From the NCBI GenBank assembly GCA_023375785.1, contig SZWC01016009.1, forward strand, positions 2,297-24,768: DNA of 22,472 nucleotides. The letters run 5' to 3'. Positions 1-12,316 of this stretch are shown piece after piece. Numbering within the stretch: position 1 is the stretch's first letter; every line of letters starts with the position of its first letter. The notes below the pieces were generated by a model. That model saw only the letters and a program-made list of their open reading frames with translations, was not told where the DNA came from and searched no databases. Source of the stretch: Penium margaritaceum (taxonomy: Eukaryota > Streptophyta > Zygnematophyceae > Desmidiales > Peniaceae). The position numbers and the translations under genes were made by a program.

Positions 1-225
1 TATCTTTATCTTTATCTATATCTATATCTATATCTATATCTATATCTACATCTATATGTATATCTATATCTAGACATATCTACCTATAGCTATATCTATG
101 TTAATTTTTCTATCTATCTCCATTTGTATACCTATACCTATATGTATATGTTTGTCTATATCTATATTTTTATCTACATCTATATCTATATCTCATCTCT
201 ACCTATATCTATATGTATCTACGTA
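1..225. repeat. Interrupted TATATC/TATCTA hexanucleotide microsatellite
   Basis: The first about 225 bases are a run of TATATC, TATCTA and related hexamers. The array is nearly pure over roughly 12-75, then breaks up with substitutions such as TATGTA, TACCTA and TATTTT. It is cut by the left window edge, so the true array is longer. The open frame at 98-355 begins inside it and is rich in I, S, Y and L only because of the repeat, so I do not call it a gene. Confidence 0.9.
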
Positions 226-3200
226 TACAACGTTTGACAAACTAGCTAACGAAGCTACAATGGGAGGATATCTGTCCATGAGCACAACAAGTCTAGTAGT
301 AAACATTAGAGGGATTGAGGCTTCAAAAGTAGAAAAGTGTCACATCTTTCCGTGATCAAAAGAGACAATTCTAGAACATTTAACTACATGTGAGCTTGAA
401 AATCTATAGCTACTATAGCTTCCTTCCGGATGGCTCTGAACACTTTTTCAAATTCTTAACAAACGAGATTGAATAAAATAAAAATGTTTTTTTCCTCGTA
501 GGAAACAGACACTATTACATCATTTCACAAAAGATCTGCAAACTAATATGGAACGACCTTGAGATCTACAAAGGTCAACCATACAGACTACAACTTAATG
601 TTTCATAGAACTAGCAAACAATACTGGTGCGACATGAGGGAAAGTCTTTTTCTAATAGTTTCATCATCTTAAAGGTAGCTGGCTAAGCTCTACAATAAGA
701 GAGCAAAACAACTTTAATATCAAGTAGAAAAGCCTTATTGTCAGTAATGCCTGTGGAAAACGCAAAACATGACTTCTCTATCATGATGCAGCAATCATAC
801 ATCAAGATAATCTAACAAAGCTAGTAATTGCTCATCCATTTCTGAAAGCTTGATGAAATCATTGGCTTTCCTCTTGATCAGGAAAGATTTACTATAAAGG
901 GGACGCTCTCTTACCAGTCAATGCGTTTAACCCTCAATTGCTTTCTGTGATTACATGTTGACATGAATTCAATAAAAAAGTTGGCAAAGAATAACCGAGT
1001 CAACCTTTACCCTTTGGCTTCAAATATCTTTACGGCTAAAATGTTTATATGTGGCGATGCTTCACCTTTCTTTTTGGATGACAAAGATAGTTCTTATCAC
1101 TCTATTTGGACAAATTTCAATGGAGAAAGGATCCATTTTTTCTAAATATGAATCCACTCTTTGAGGCTGCAAAGCTTTCAAACCATGAGATAACAGTTTT
1201 TTCGGACAACTAGTTTTACAATTACACACTCTCTTAGTTCTCGACAATTTTCCAACCTTTATCGATAGCTTTCCTAATTATCCCAATTGATTTTTGACAC
1301 TCATAACAATAGCAACCCATGTTTGTTTTAGTTTTTTGACAAAATACCAAATTCGTACCTCAAAATAAAAATTGACAAAGAGATATAGAATGTGGAGAGA
1401 GTGTGCATGGTGCATGTTGCAACTTTTTTTACATTTGATGAAGGAAAAAAATTTGAACCATAAAGGGATGAGAAAAAGAGGTAACACAACATGACAAGTG
1501 AGAAAGAGGTAAGAAAACGGCAAGGGAGAAGTGGTTTTACTATGAAAAGATGATGCAATGGCTTGAGGTGGCTCAAAATTGTTCAGTCTCAAGTGCTCCC
1601 TGTGGACAAACCATGGCCTAAGCATCTTATAACCGTTAACGACAAAGGGAACAATTCAAGGGCTTGGAAAAACAAAGAGCAAGTGACATGTGCCAAATTT
1701 ACATCGACTACATAGGAATAAAAACTCAATTTGTTTTCAAATCGTATCAAATTCATGATATTTGTGAATGTAGGAAAGCTTCAAGATGAAACAAAGGGTA
1801 GTGCAGAGAAATGAAAACTGTGGGCAACAAAAGACCCATTTTTCAAATAGCTCGAGGATAAATGTTGATACGAAAAGAAATCATCAGTACGGAACAATGT
1901 AAGTCCACGAAATATTTAACCTGAATCTTAAGCAACGGCATGAACAAAGAGACGAAACCAACCATTTAAGTTTTTCAAAAACCATTTCCATTGCAAGGAC
2001 TTCGTTCATCTTGAACAAGTCAAGCAAGTGAGGGAAGACAAATTGAAATTTTGTCTCCATCTCTACTAGAACAACCATGAACACCAACTATCACTTAATG
2101 AGGGGAGTATAAAAAGATACCTAATCTGAATGGCGACAAGGAGAAAAAACTTTCAATCAATTTTCTAACTCCTTGCCATCAAAAGGGACAAAACATTCTA
2201 TTAAAACATTGTGAAGGACGAGGCTCAAATCTTTGCCTCCTTATGTGGGGTGACGATTGAGTATTCAGGGGAGGATGAGACCAAATCGCTTCCAACTAGT
2301 GTACCATCACACAAAATCGAATTCCTTCACATGCATTGGCATTCCTTGAGTTCCTTTTTGACTTATCTTCTTCTAGCTAATTATTTGACCAAGCAGATCA
2401 GCTTTAAATACTACGAGTCATTCCCTTAGAGAGCGCATCTTCTATTGCACACTTTTCATTATATAATGAATTTACCAGAAGCTTTTCCTACACATGTAGT
2501 CTCAAGGTATCCACTATGGTCAGCTTATGGTTCCATAAGTAGGCACTTTAGTCTTTCATCTGAGTCAGAGAACTCTTTCTGAATCACTTTCTGTAACCAA
2601 AAAATGTATGCAAGTATTCAAGATGATAACATCCCTGCCCTTCCTTTTCTGGTTCTAGATCAGATTCACACATTCACATATCGCACATCTTGATACAAAG
2701 AAGTGAGCTCTTTTTGTTAAAATTATTTCTTCCATGGAAAGGTGTTGATGAAACAAATAGGAAAATTTTTGTTTCGTTAATTGTAAAGTTAAGTGACTAA
2801 CAACCGTAGAGCTAAATGTTGGTATACTTTTGTGTCTTGTCAGTGTTTTTCCCTTTTCCTACTAAAAAGGACAATGTGGCACAAGAACCAATGTAATCAT
2901 GACAAGTGGGGTGTGCTGTTTCTTCTAATGCACAAACTAGAAGTGTGAATGCGTAAAATCCAAATTGTGCACATGGCTGAGCATGGGGCCACTTTACTTT
3001 TAGCATTGCAACCAATCATTGCCCCATGGGCTCAACTGATTTGGTTGGCCATCGTGTGAGGCTCACACGGACCTTGTGAAATTACTTGCTTGGTGGATTA
3101 AGACTTTCAATTAGGCCTTCAATCAAGAGAAACTTTTGAGGATTAGTTAATATCCTTTGGTTATGTGAAAAGGGATGTGGTTCTTTGTATTTCATGCTGT

Positions 3201-3950
3201 AAAACTAATCCTTTCCGTGACTAAGATTTATTGTTCACTAAGGGCATGAACAAGGTACGATGTTTCTCACAATTGCACATTACAATGCTGAATTTTGATT
3301 GAAACATCAATGGGGACATGGAAATAGTGTTGTGGAGTTCGTGATTTTTGTTGGTGCATTTCAATAAGAAAACCTTTGAGAGGGAAATCATCTTATGGAG
3401 GGTGAATATTACAACTCTAAAAATCAATTTCCTCATCACGCATTTGGTGTGAAACTCCATGTGACTATTGGAATGATTTCACTAAGTTTATAGAGGTAAA
3501 TGGCTTAGATTGAGTTTGCTATGGTTGTTTTCTACAATGATTGCATTGAAAAAGATTTCTATGATTTTTACAAAGATCAAAATTTTGAAACTCCCTTCGG
3601 TGAGGTTGACATTGATACAATTGAAACCCTTTATAGAGATTGACACATTGTTAGAGAAGAGTCTTCAACAAGCATGAATGCAGTTTGATGATGTTTTTTC
3701 TTTGAATGATACCCTTCAATCAGCCGTCTAAAAAATTCAAGATGATCAAAGTTATGAAAGTTTACTATCTTTCATATCATATTTCTTATCACAGGAGCTG
3801 AGCCATGGACTACAAATATGTGACCAACCCTGTAAAATAAATGATTTTTCTAAATGATATGATGTGTTTAGTGTAGATAGCTTTGGACTCTCATGGACCC
3901 ATAACTGGTTTTGTTTATTTTTTTTTACTTTGGTTTCGATTTAACTGTCT
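226..3950. other. AT-rich DNA without a supportable gene
   Basis: All six frames are closed frequently. Short open stretches exist, for example 963-1145 plus, 1278-1625 minus and 2211-2429 plus, but none shows a domain, a convincing splice pattern or a family signature. The minus-strand stretch at 1278-1625 is mostly hydrophobic and aromatic residues, as expected from T-rich DNA. This is probably old, decayed repetitive or intergenic sequence. Confidence 0.6.
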
Positions 3951-4003
3951 TGGTACAACATTTATAAATTGCAATGTGATTGATTTATGTTACTAAATTT
4001 CAT

Positions 4004-4213
4004 TCAGGAGAATGATATTTGTGTGCAGTGTGCTCTATAATGTTCTGCAAGATCAAGAGCTTGACAAAGAACATCAGCAACACCCAACATCAAACAAGCA
4101 AAAAATGGGTATTCAAGGTCTATCGAAGGAATGTGGGTTGCCTGTAGAAAACAAAATAAAATAGCCAAATATAAATGAATAGAAAGCAACAATGTGAAGA
4201 AAATCAAATTTAC
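4004..4213 (-). pseudogene. Exon-like fragment with candidate 72-nt intron (unrecognised)
   Basis: On the minus strand, 4141 down to 4004 encodes 45 residues ending in TGA. The peptide begins ATHIPSIDLEYPFF and contains GVADVLCQALDLAEHYRAHC, which looks far more protein-like than the surrounding noise. It is preceded by a textbook plant 3' splice site, a T-rich tract ending TTTTCTACAG at 4142. A GTAAAT donor lies at 4213, giving an intron of 72 nt, close to the plant minimum. The exon would start in phase 0. The sequence upstream of the donor does not give one clear continuing frame. I do not recognise the family. It could be a captured or decayed gene fragment, a terminal exon of a real gene, or chance. 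Confidence 0.25.
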
Positions 4214-4260
4214 TTGACAATTCTGTTTTCATTCTATAAATGTTTTGGATATTTCTATAG

Positions 4261-6080
4261 TTTACTTAGATTCTTTCAACCAAAACAAGATTCCCATGAT
4301 TGCCACATATGTCATTTGATTGTACTGATTTCTTTATAAAGCTCTTCATCTCGCTGTTTACTTGAATGCACTGTAAACACGAAGTCTTGTGTAAGTGTTA
4401 TTCCGAGTTGATATCACAAACCACACAACCATTCTATAATCATCAATCAATCTCTTGAGTAAGTGGGCACATTTAATTGCAAGGTATTCCCCTTTGATTT
4501 GTAACTTTAATTTTTCCCACGGCCTTGAGTTGTATTTGGATATCTCTCACTTTTCATATGTGAAATGCTTTAGCTTCATCTTGGTTGGCTTTTAAGCTAA
4601 AAAACGTATAACAGTTGCAACACGAACATCTACATCTTTCTTCATTTAACTATAAATTCTTCAAATGAAGAACGTACTTGTTCATTAAATTTTAGGAAAT
4701 TCAATTTATTTTCTTCCTCAATACCTCTGAAATGAACCCGTGTATACTATTCAATGTACTTTACCAATTGATAAGAGGTTTACAAAACTACTTTATCAAT
4801 TCTTATGTTGTTTTTTTCACTTTAATGCATGGAAAAGGATGACCTTATTCGGAAATAGATAACTAGGTTATATTCTAAAAATTATTGATGGTTTCTTGTA
4901 TTTTAGATTTATCTGCATTTTTTCTTACATTTGAGCTTTGAAGGAAACAATCAATTCAAACAATATACATTCTTAATCACAAAAATCCATGCACCCTAGA
5001 ACTTTTGTACATGAATTTATCCCATACAAATGACATAATCAGCGATTTCCATTTCTTAGTCACATCAAAACAAAACAATTTCTTTGAATGCAAGCAGACA
5101 CAAAATTAAATTGCGTTCACAAGATTGTAAAGTAATTAAAAGATCTGTCATGCATCGGACACATAAGGAAGTTTCTTGGAAACACATCTGCGTTCCTAGC
5201 ACGTTTGACGATTATGAATAGACCAAATTCATTTTCATTTGATTCAAAGAAACATAAGTGAATTCCGTATAATACTAATACATCTGAGATATGTTGTGTT
5301 ATAACTTGAAAGGTTATCTTAGCTATCACTTTATCCTACTCAGATGGTCCTTTACATGCACGTTCTTGGATATTCATTTGGTCTTCATGTGAATGTGGCA
5401 CAATCGTGCCCAGTGCACAAAAAATGCCCCTTAGTCAAGAGAGTGTGAGGTCTTGCTCAGAACTTGAGACTTTTTTTCAATTGAAGATTTTAACAGTCAT
5501 ATAAGAAAGAAAACTTATACATTGTTCTGCATTGATAACTGATGGCGCAAATGTTCATGGTTCGAAAACACGTCTTTGGAACTTTATGTTCCTAATTTCA
5601 TAAAGGATAACTTGTCCAAGTTGAAAAAATACTTGTGCAACTTGCACTAATGTGCTTGCCTACCATTCCTTTTGGTTGAACGCAGTTTAGAAACACTTGA
5701 CTGCATGCTAAAACGGTTGAAGCTTTTTTTGTCACATCATACATTGCACTATGACTTTGAGCTCATCAATGAGCATTTTTATGGGGATTGAAACTGTCTT
5801 TCACTGTGAGGGTTTCCATTTTTTTCCTCGCTTAACATCATGTGATACATATGAACCAAAAGTTTTCATACAACTTTGAAATCTTCCATTCAAATTTCAA
5901 TGTGTCTTTGGTTGTTTACAAATCCCGACTGTCAAAATACGATGGCTTGAATGCGTCTTGGCACAAATTGATTTCTTGGATGTTGATGTCACATGTTGAA
6001 ATGTAAACACCCATATACAATCACCATGCTGTCTATGCTTGGAGGGGGGACCATCACTTGCCATGTCATCATCACCCCCC
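4261..6080. other. AT-rich DNA without a supportable gene
   Basis: No frame shows a domain or consistent coding character. Short open stretches such as 5117-5329 (minus) are isolated, and I see no link to one another. I see no repeat or RNA gene here. Confidence 0.55.
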
Positions 6081-6089
6081 TCGGGTGGC

Positions 6090-6166
6090 TGAAAGTGTTC
6101 AAAGTGATTTTGGCGAGGACTATACTATAGTTTGTGTAGTCATTTTGCGGGAAATGAACACTTTGA
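6090..6166. repeat. Imperfect inverted repeat
   Basis: TGAAAGTGTTCA at 6090-6101 pairs with TGAACACTTTGA at 6155-6166 (11 of 12 positions). A shorter inner pair, GACTA at 6118-6122 and TAGTC at 6137-6141, lies inside. The intervening bases do not pair well, so a stable long hairpin is unlikely. It may be the core of a small foldback element or chance. I could not identify a flanking target-site duplication. Confidence 0.3.
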
Positions 6167-6169
6167 AAC

Positions 6170-7250
6170 AGTGATGGTTCCTTGATTGTTATCTGTTTCA
6201 CCTGTTCAATATCCATGATCCCATAGAAGGCTGAAGTATACTTCCCATGAAATTTTCAAAAAACGTGTAGGTTTTCATCAAATACGGGACGGTGGAAACA
6301 ATTTGGAACAAGTATTTATGTCAGCAAAGTAATAGAGTAATGAATATTCTTATGATTCATCATTATGTCATCCATTTTTCTTTCAAAATTATTGTCCTTG
6401 TCTTTTCTAGACAATATAATTGTACCAAAATGTTTCTACAAACCCAAGTTACAAAGCTTGTATTTTCAAAGTGCAATAAAGATTTGAATGCTTCTCAAAT
6501 CTAGCATGCATTGAAACATTTTATTTCATTCATGAACTTGCTAGTTAAAGATGTGGAAAGTACATTGAAAGAAATGAACATCAACACATCTTGTGATATA
6601 CGACTCAAATTTGTTCTATATCCTGATTATGAAAAACAAGTAAACAAATGTATAAAGCATTCCTAATTTCAAATCTTCCCTGTCTATTTTACACTGCAAC
6701 TATGGATGATTTTGTCATCGGAATAACATTACAGAGATACACTTGTGCGTACACTCTTGTAACGTCCCCTTCTCACTCCCCGTCCTCACATTGTGGAATG
6801 TGTTTTGGAAATAGAGCTTGTCACCAATCAATTCTTGTATGTAAGGATTCACGTATACTTGCAAACACATGCAAAATACAATGTGACAAGAGGCCGTCAT
6901 ATGAGAAAGTTTTACTACTTAGACTTAGTTAGGACTAAAGAAGTGAGATTTGAAGAGGGTACATCAAACATGGTGAAAACTAAATGTAAGATTTTTCGAA
7001 ATTATCATCTATGAATGAACTTCCTTAAACTACTGTTAACGTTATATAAATTGTTCTTGTGAGGAGGAATGTTTATACACCGTCCAAGATGCTTCTTTAA
7101 AGAAATTTACTGAAACAGTGATGAAAGAGTGTATTTATTAGAGCTGATTCACTCATACTCAATTGCATGCTTGTGAGATCCATTTTGAATGCTATGGCTA
7201 TGGAATTAAAACTACTCCAAGTTCAATTTCTTGACGTTTGTGTACATTTG
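6170..7250. other. AT-rich DNA without a supportable gene
   Basis: Overlapping short open stretches on both strands at about 6292-6504 and 6648-7014 have no recognisable motif and conflict with one another. Nothing else is visible. Confidence 0.5.
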
Positions 7251-7259
7251 CACGTCTAT

Positions 7260-7780
7260 CAATGTCTAATGTATGGTTAATCCACGGCATTTAATACACA
7301 TATTTATTGTTTTTTTTCGTTATTGCAAGTTCTTTGCTTCCATTGCTTAACTCCTTCCATGGTTCACTTTGTCCCAAATTATCAAGAAATGCCTTTTAGA
7401 AATGACCTTAGTGTGTAAGGCTAATGTATGTGTCCGTTTCGCTAAGTCACCATAATAATCGACATTAAAAATTTTCACACTACTGATATGTCTTATGAGT
7501 TCCATGACCCTTACATTTATCCTATTTGGCTTCATTTCTTACTTCTTAGAAAGGACCTCATTACGTGGGGCTAGTGTATGTGAGAAGTACACTAAGAAAT
7601 CAAAAATAATTATACCTAGAGGTGATTGAGTGTGCATATTGTTTTTCATATATCCCAGTTTATCTTTGTCTAAATCCTTCCACTTCAGATACTTCTCTTC
7701 TTCAACATAGCCTTACCAAATGGGGCTATTCTCTGTGTCTATATTGTCAATAGAAATGTACAATAAGAATACAGTCTTTG
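7260..7780. repeat. Degenerate tandem repeat, ~150-155 bp period
   Basis: A motif resembling GGCTAATGTATGTG recurs at about 7264 (GTCTAATGTATGG), 7419 (GGCTAATGTATGTG), 7569 (GGCTAGTGTATGTG) and 7724 (GGCTATTCTCTGTG). The spacings are 155, 150 and 155 bp. The last two or three copies also share a preceding CTTCTTAGAA- or CTTCTTCAAC-like stretch and a following A-rich segment. Similarity outside these anchors is weak, so this is either an old satellite-like array or coincidence. No coding repeat family was recognised on either strand. Confidence 0.35.
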
Positions 7781-7789
7781 CGCATGTTT

Positions 7790-10220
7790 ATCTGAAGTAT
7801 TTTTTGTCACCTTAACGTTCTTTCTAATTGTTTAAAAACAAGTTATAATAGTCATTGTACTTTAAGTTTCACATTTATTCAAGATATTAAGGTGAAAATT
7901 TATCTCCATGCACTCTTACGACATAACATCTCTTTTTATCTTTGAAAGGCCACCTTCAATGTTGTTTGAACAAATCCACGATCTTAAGACAACTTAAACC
8001 TTTGTATTCTTTGACTTTAATTAGGATCACAGTAAATATTCTTTTCATTTTTTTCAATCTTTGAAGAGATAAATATGTGATGGACCTGGATATTTCCTAA
8101 ACATCTTTCCATTTTATAGCATCATCGATTGTCCTCTTCTATGAAAAGACCAGTTTTGCTATCCCACTATCTAGTTTGTTCCTTAGTTTCATACAAGCTT
8201 ACAGCACCATTGAACAATTGCATTTTGATTTCTTAAAAATAGAGATTGATGATCGTTCATATGAGGAAAACCATTTCCATTGAACGTTCCACCTTGATGT
8301 TGTCCACGTTTGAGGCCCTGGCCTTGTTTGTCATGTTTGTCTTTGCAAGATGGTTTAATGGAACCTTCCTATGTATAGGACCACTACATATGGTCACTGT
8401 ACTTTACAAGTGTGATGAAATGCACGTATCAAGCACCAAGACTTTCAACCTTGAGATACTTTGGAATTTTCCTTTTGAATGTGAACTTCTTATGTGAAGA
8501 TGATCCATTGGTTCTTTGACACCACTCAAGAATTCCGCCAAGTTTCGGGGTAAAAACTTTACAAAATGTAAGGCAAGTAAATGGTTTTGAGTTTAGTAAA
8601 GATGCAAAGTACAAAGACATGCTTCTCGCATGTTGATTGTCTTCAAAACATAAGACGATTTTATTAAATGTTTAGTACCAAATATTGGCCCTTGTGCAAA
8701 ACTACACTTAAGAAGAAAAATGCACTCAAAGATGTAAAACGCTTGTAATGATCATCACTATACGCTTCACCAACATCTTTATTTGTCCATAGGATAGATC
8801 ATGGTCTAAATTTAAGCTCCCCATCTTAAGTTTGCCTATTTTGGATTAAATGAGCCTTCATTACAGGAAGTTGACAACAAGAAAAGCAAAATCCTACAAT
8901 AGAAGCCATAACTAAATGAAAAATAACTCGTAGAATTGTAGCATGACATGATTTTGATAAAGCAGTATCACATGTGCTAATAAAAGTTGAATTCTCAAGT
9001 CTTGTGTATCCTTGGGACTGATGATAAAAGAAAATTGGTGGTTATCCTTTCATAGATAAAATGATGTACATGGGTCTGAAGGGGGAATCTTGGAAATGGA
9101 TATTTCTAGATGCTTTCCATTAGTGTAGCTAAGAGGGTCTTAAGGAGGTTGAATTGTAGCGTTGAAAGGGTCTAGGTTGTTGGAATATATTAGTGATAGG
9201 GGGCTAAACAAGACCCTTAACATGGAAAGTACATGTGAACATAATCAAGAAAACTTTAAGAAGTCGACAAAGAAACTTCCAAATATTTGCCTATTTGTCA
9301 CAAAGTAAAATAAATTGTTTTTTTCACAAAAATAGATAGTGCAAACTCACACTAGAATAGATTTAAGGATCTCACAAAACGGTAAGGAAACCTAATGCAC
9401 ACCTTACATGAACATGAAAAAACGTTCATGCAGTTTAAGAACAGCAATGTACTCCTCAAAATGATGGAGTTGTTAGAGATTTAGCTGAAACCACTTTTGC
9501 CAACTCCTACAACATATGCTAGGCTTGAAGGTGGACACAAATTCCTGGTGCAAGGGCACTAATGAATTTTTTTATATTAAGCTACTAGAACTAAAAACCT
9601 TGAATTAACAAGGTTGCTGATGGCCTTAAGGTTGTTGCTTATAACAAAGGGTTTTGTACCATTTTGATGATACATTGATTTACCATTTGTAGATATGTAC
9701 ATTTGAAAGTGGTATTAAATTGAAGCTCGTTGATGATGTTCCTAAAAGGGCGTTTTATGGTTACATTACCATGTGATACTTAAAAAGGAGCAAGGAAGCA
9801 CAAGGTCACATCAAATGACATTCTTGTATTGAAGGCTTGCTCAATTTTTCAATCTGGATTCAGACAAAGTTTGTTCAACATTTGACTCGTGAACCATAAA
9901 TCGATGGACCAATTTGGAACAAAGTTGATGGGTGCAAATAGGCAAAATAGGAGGCTATTGTAGAGTATGAAGGCTTGAACAAGGACTATTAAACATGTCG
10001 AATTATCTTGGAATGGCTTCCCTAGAATTTGAAAATTGTTGTTAAGAAATCTATTTACTCAACCATTAATTGAGTGAAACTTATCGGAAAGTAAAGACTT
10101 AGAAAAACAATATTACAATATAGATCCTCAAAGAACTAATAATTATTGCAAAAACCAGCATCACCCTTAATAAGGTAAAGTTTTACGTGGCACCTGAACT
10201 TGTTTTCTGTTGATTAATCT
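7790..10220. other. AT-rich DNA without a supportable gene
   Basis: No convincing gene is visible. On the minus strand near 8350-8230 there is a short basic, Gly/Gln-rich stretch that loosely recalls the C-terminal part of a retrotransposon gag, but no CCHC zinc knuckle follows, so it is not called. The rest is stop-dense in all frames. Confidence 0.5.
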
Positions 10221-10625
10221 TTCTTGGTGACGGATAAGCAAAATGACATGTAAGGAGTACTTTGCGCATGGAACGAAAGATTCTTTCATGTCTGTTTTAA
10301 GGGATGTTTTGTCATGATTGGATTTTGTTCACGTTATTCCTTGTTTATTACTAGATGGTTTGTTAAAGTTGATGTCAATGTTGTGACACAAGTGAAACTT
10401 GAAAGATTTTATCAACTTTTGAATAACAGAAAGAATCACAATTTTTTATATGATTATGTGGGAAATAGCGAGACTCATAAATGGGTGTATAAGAATGCCA
10501 CATCTAAGGAAAAAGTAAGGATGATTACTCAAGACAGAAGCTCATCGTGAAGGAATACAGTCACGAATACTTTTCATATTTCTTCATGCAAAATAATTTT
10601 CATAGTAGTAATGCTTGGAGCCTTG
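10221..10625 (+). repeat. Tandem duplication, copy 1 (405-bp unit)
   Basis: This is the first copy of a head-to-tail duplication. Its anchors AAAATGACATGTAAGGAGTA (from 10240), TCATGATTGG (from 10312) and ATGCTTGGAGCCTTG (10611-10625) recur in copy 2 exactly 405 bp later with no net indel. The open stretch at 10314-10550 encodes 78 residues ending in TGA. The matching codon in copy 2 is TGG, so the reading frame continues there. Substitutions between the copies change amino acids far more often than not, so the frame does not look selected as protein. I recognise no protein family. Confidence 0.9.
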
Positions 10626-11030
10626 TTTTTCGTGAAGGATGCTTAAAATGACATGTAAGGAGTACATTGCGCATTGAACAAAGGATTTCTTCATGTCAAT
10701 TCTGTGGGATGTTTCGTCATGATTGGCTTTTGTTCAAGTTATTCCTATTTTACTACTAAATGGTTTGTTAAAATTCGTTTCAATGTTGTGACACAAATGA
10801 AACTTGAATTCTTTCATTTACGCTTCAATAATAGCAAGAAACACAATTCTTTATATGATTATGTGGCTAATGGCGAGACTCATTTATGGGTGTATAAGAA
10901 TGCCACATCTCAAGCAAAAGTAAGGATGATTTCTCAAAACAGAAGCTCATCTTGGAGAAATACAGGCATGAATAGTATTTCATATTTTTCATGCAAAATG
11001 GTTTTCATAGTAGTAAGGCTTGGAGCCTTG
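10626..11030 (+). repeat. Tandem duplication, copy 2 (405-bp unit)
   Basis: This is the second copy of the 405-bp unit. Its frame, open over 10674-11066 (130 codons), runs past the copy-1 stop position and about 12 codons beyond the repeat boundary. The unit is exactly 135 codons long, so an open frame could in principle read from one copy into the next, but copy 1 carries TGA where copy 2 has TGG. The peptides share blocks such as LYDYV, WVYKNATS and KVRMI. They match no domain I know. Confidence 0.9.
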
Positions 11031-11066
11031 GAGGTTACCAATTTCATTCACCAAGTTGGTAAATGA

Positions 11067-12316
11067 ATGTCCATGATTGTTTTTGCATATGAACGTAATA
11101 CTTCTTCAATCAAAATTATTGCCAAGGGAAACTTGTAAGAATAAAGTTCGTGTAGAATTTGTTTTTGACTCAACATAGCTACCCAAAGTATTCATTTATA
11201 TTCTTATTTCTTCATGATTTCACATATCAACCCCAGATCCTTGAGCTAGATTCATGTGAAAAAAGAAGTGGACTTTTACTCATGGTCAGCATTGTGCTTA
11301 GAATTCATTTTTCTATAGTTGGTAGACACAAAATCATGAAAACGTACTCAATGTCGTTATTGAACCTGAAGTTGTGAATTCTCTTACAATGAATGGAAGA
11401 GAAAAAAATGGATCTTTTTAGTTTTTGTGACTTGTTATCCATGTCAAATGAAGTGGCCATACTTCGATAAGGGCTACACGAATGTACTCAATATTGCCTT
11501 TCTTGAAGTTATTAATGTATGTTTACACTACCTAAAATGACTTGACATATGCGAAGAAATGATAGTTTTCATACCCTTACTCTTTCATATGTAAAATTGT
11601 ATAAACAAATTTGGTTCATATCATTTTGTTTCCTCTCATTATCAAACATCAAGCATAGGAGTACAAAAAAGTGACTTTCTGCATGTGAGCTAACGTGATT
11701 GTATGAGATCAACGTCTTCCCGTTTTGTGGTTTAAAGCAATCGTCTAGTCATTTAAGTGTTAAGAGTGTGTAGAATGATCCATATCTTGAAGTTGTTAGA
11801 ACAGGATGATGTTCCTTACATCCAGTCTCCTGACGTCCATAAACATTCGACAACCAGCTTTATATTTTATGGAAAATGTTGTGTTAATCTTTGCTTGAGT
11901 AGTTCGCACCATCGTGAAGATTTTCGGAAAATATAAACTTTGCTAAATTCTTTCTGTTGATCTATAGAATTATGTTGAAAAGGTAATTATTTTTTTCCGG
12001 CATTTCACTTTCGTATTGAGTTTTTTGTTAACCACGTTCAATTCTTTCATTTGAAGTCATCCTGCATTGTGAGAGAAAAAAAATTGTAGCTTTATCCATG
12101 TATAAACATACTCACATATTACTCGCCAAGGTATGGAAAATACAGACTTCCGCATTCATAAAAATTGACTGGTACAAAAGTTGATTTCTTTAACATTCAA
12201 CCCAAAACAATGTTCTATTCTGAGTATTGCTAATTCATGGTGCAGTTTTTGCCTTAAAATGATAATAAGCATGGTCTTCAAACTAGATAATTTTTCTTTT
12301 ATCTAATATTTGTTCC
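11067..12316. other. AT-rich DNA without a supportable gene
   Basis: The only sizeable open stretch is 11159-11377 on the plus strand, which has no recognisable motif. It is otherwise stop-rich in every frame. Confidence 0.5.

Noticed and set aside
98-355. 85-codon open stretch at the left end
   Set aside because: Its first half is the translated TATATC microsatellite and the rest matches nothing.
1278-1625. 115-codon minus-strand open stretch rich in aromatic and hydrophobic residues
   Set aside because: Composition follows from A-rich plus-strand DNA; an overlapping frame is equally open, and no motif or splice context was found.
2211-2429. Plus-strand stretch loosely recalling the C-terminal end of a gypsy polyprotein
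   Set aside because: Only a short acidic patch is suggestive. No integrase, reverse transcriptase or LTR signal lies nearby.
8225-8500. Minus-strand basic Gly/Gln-rich segment resembling a gag C-terminus
   Set aside because: No CCHC zinc knuckle and no adjoining retroelement domain; stops interrupt it at once.
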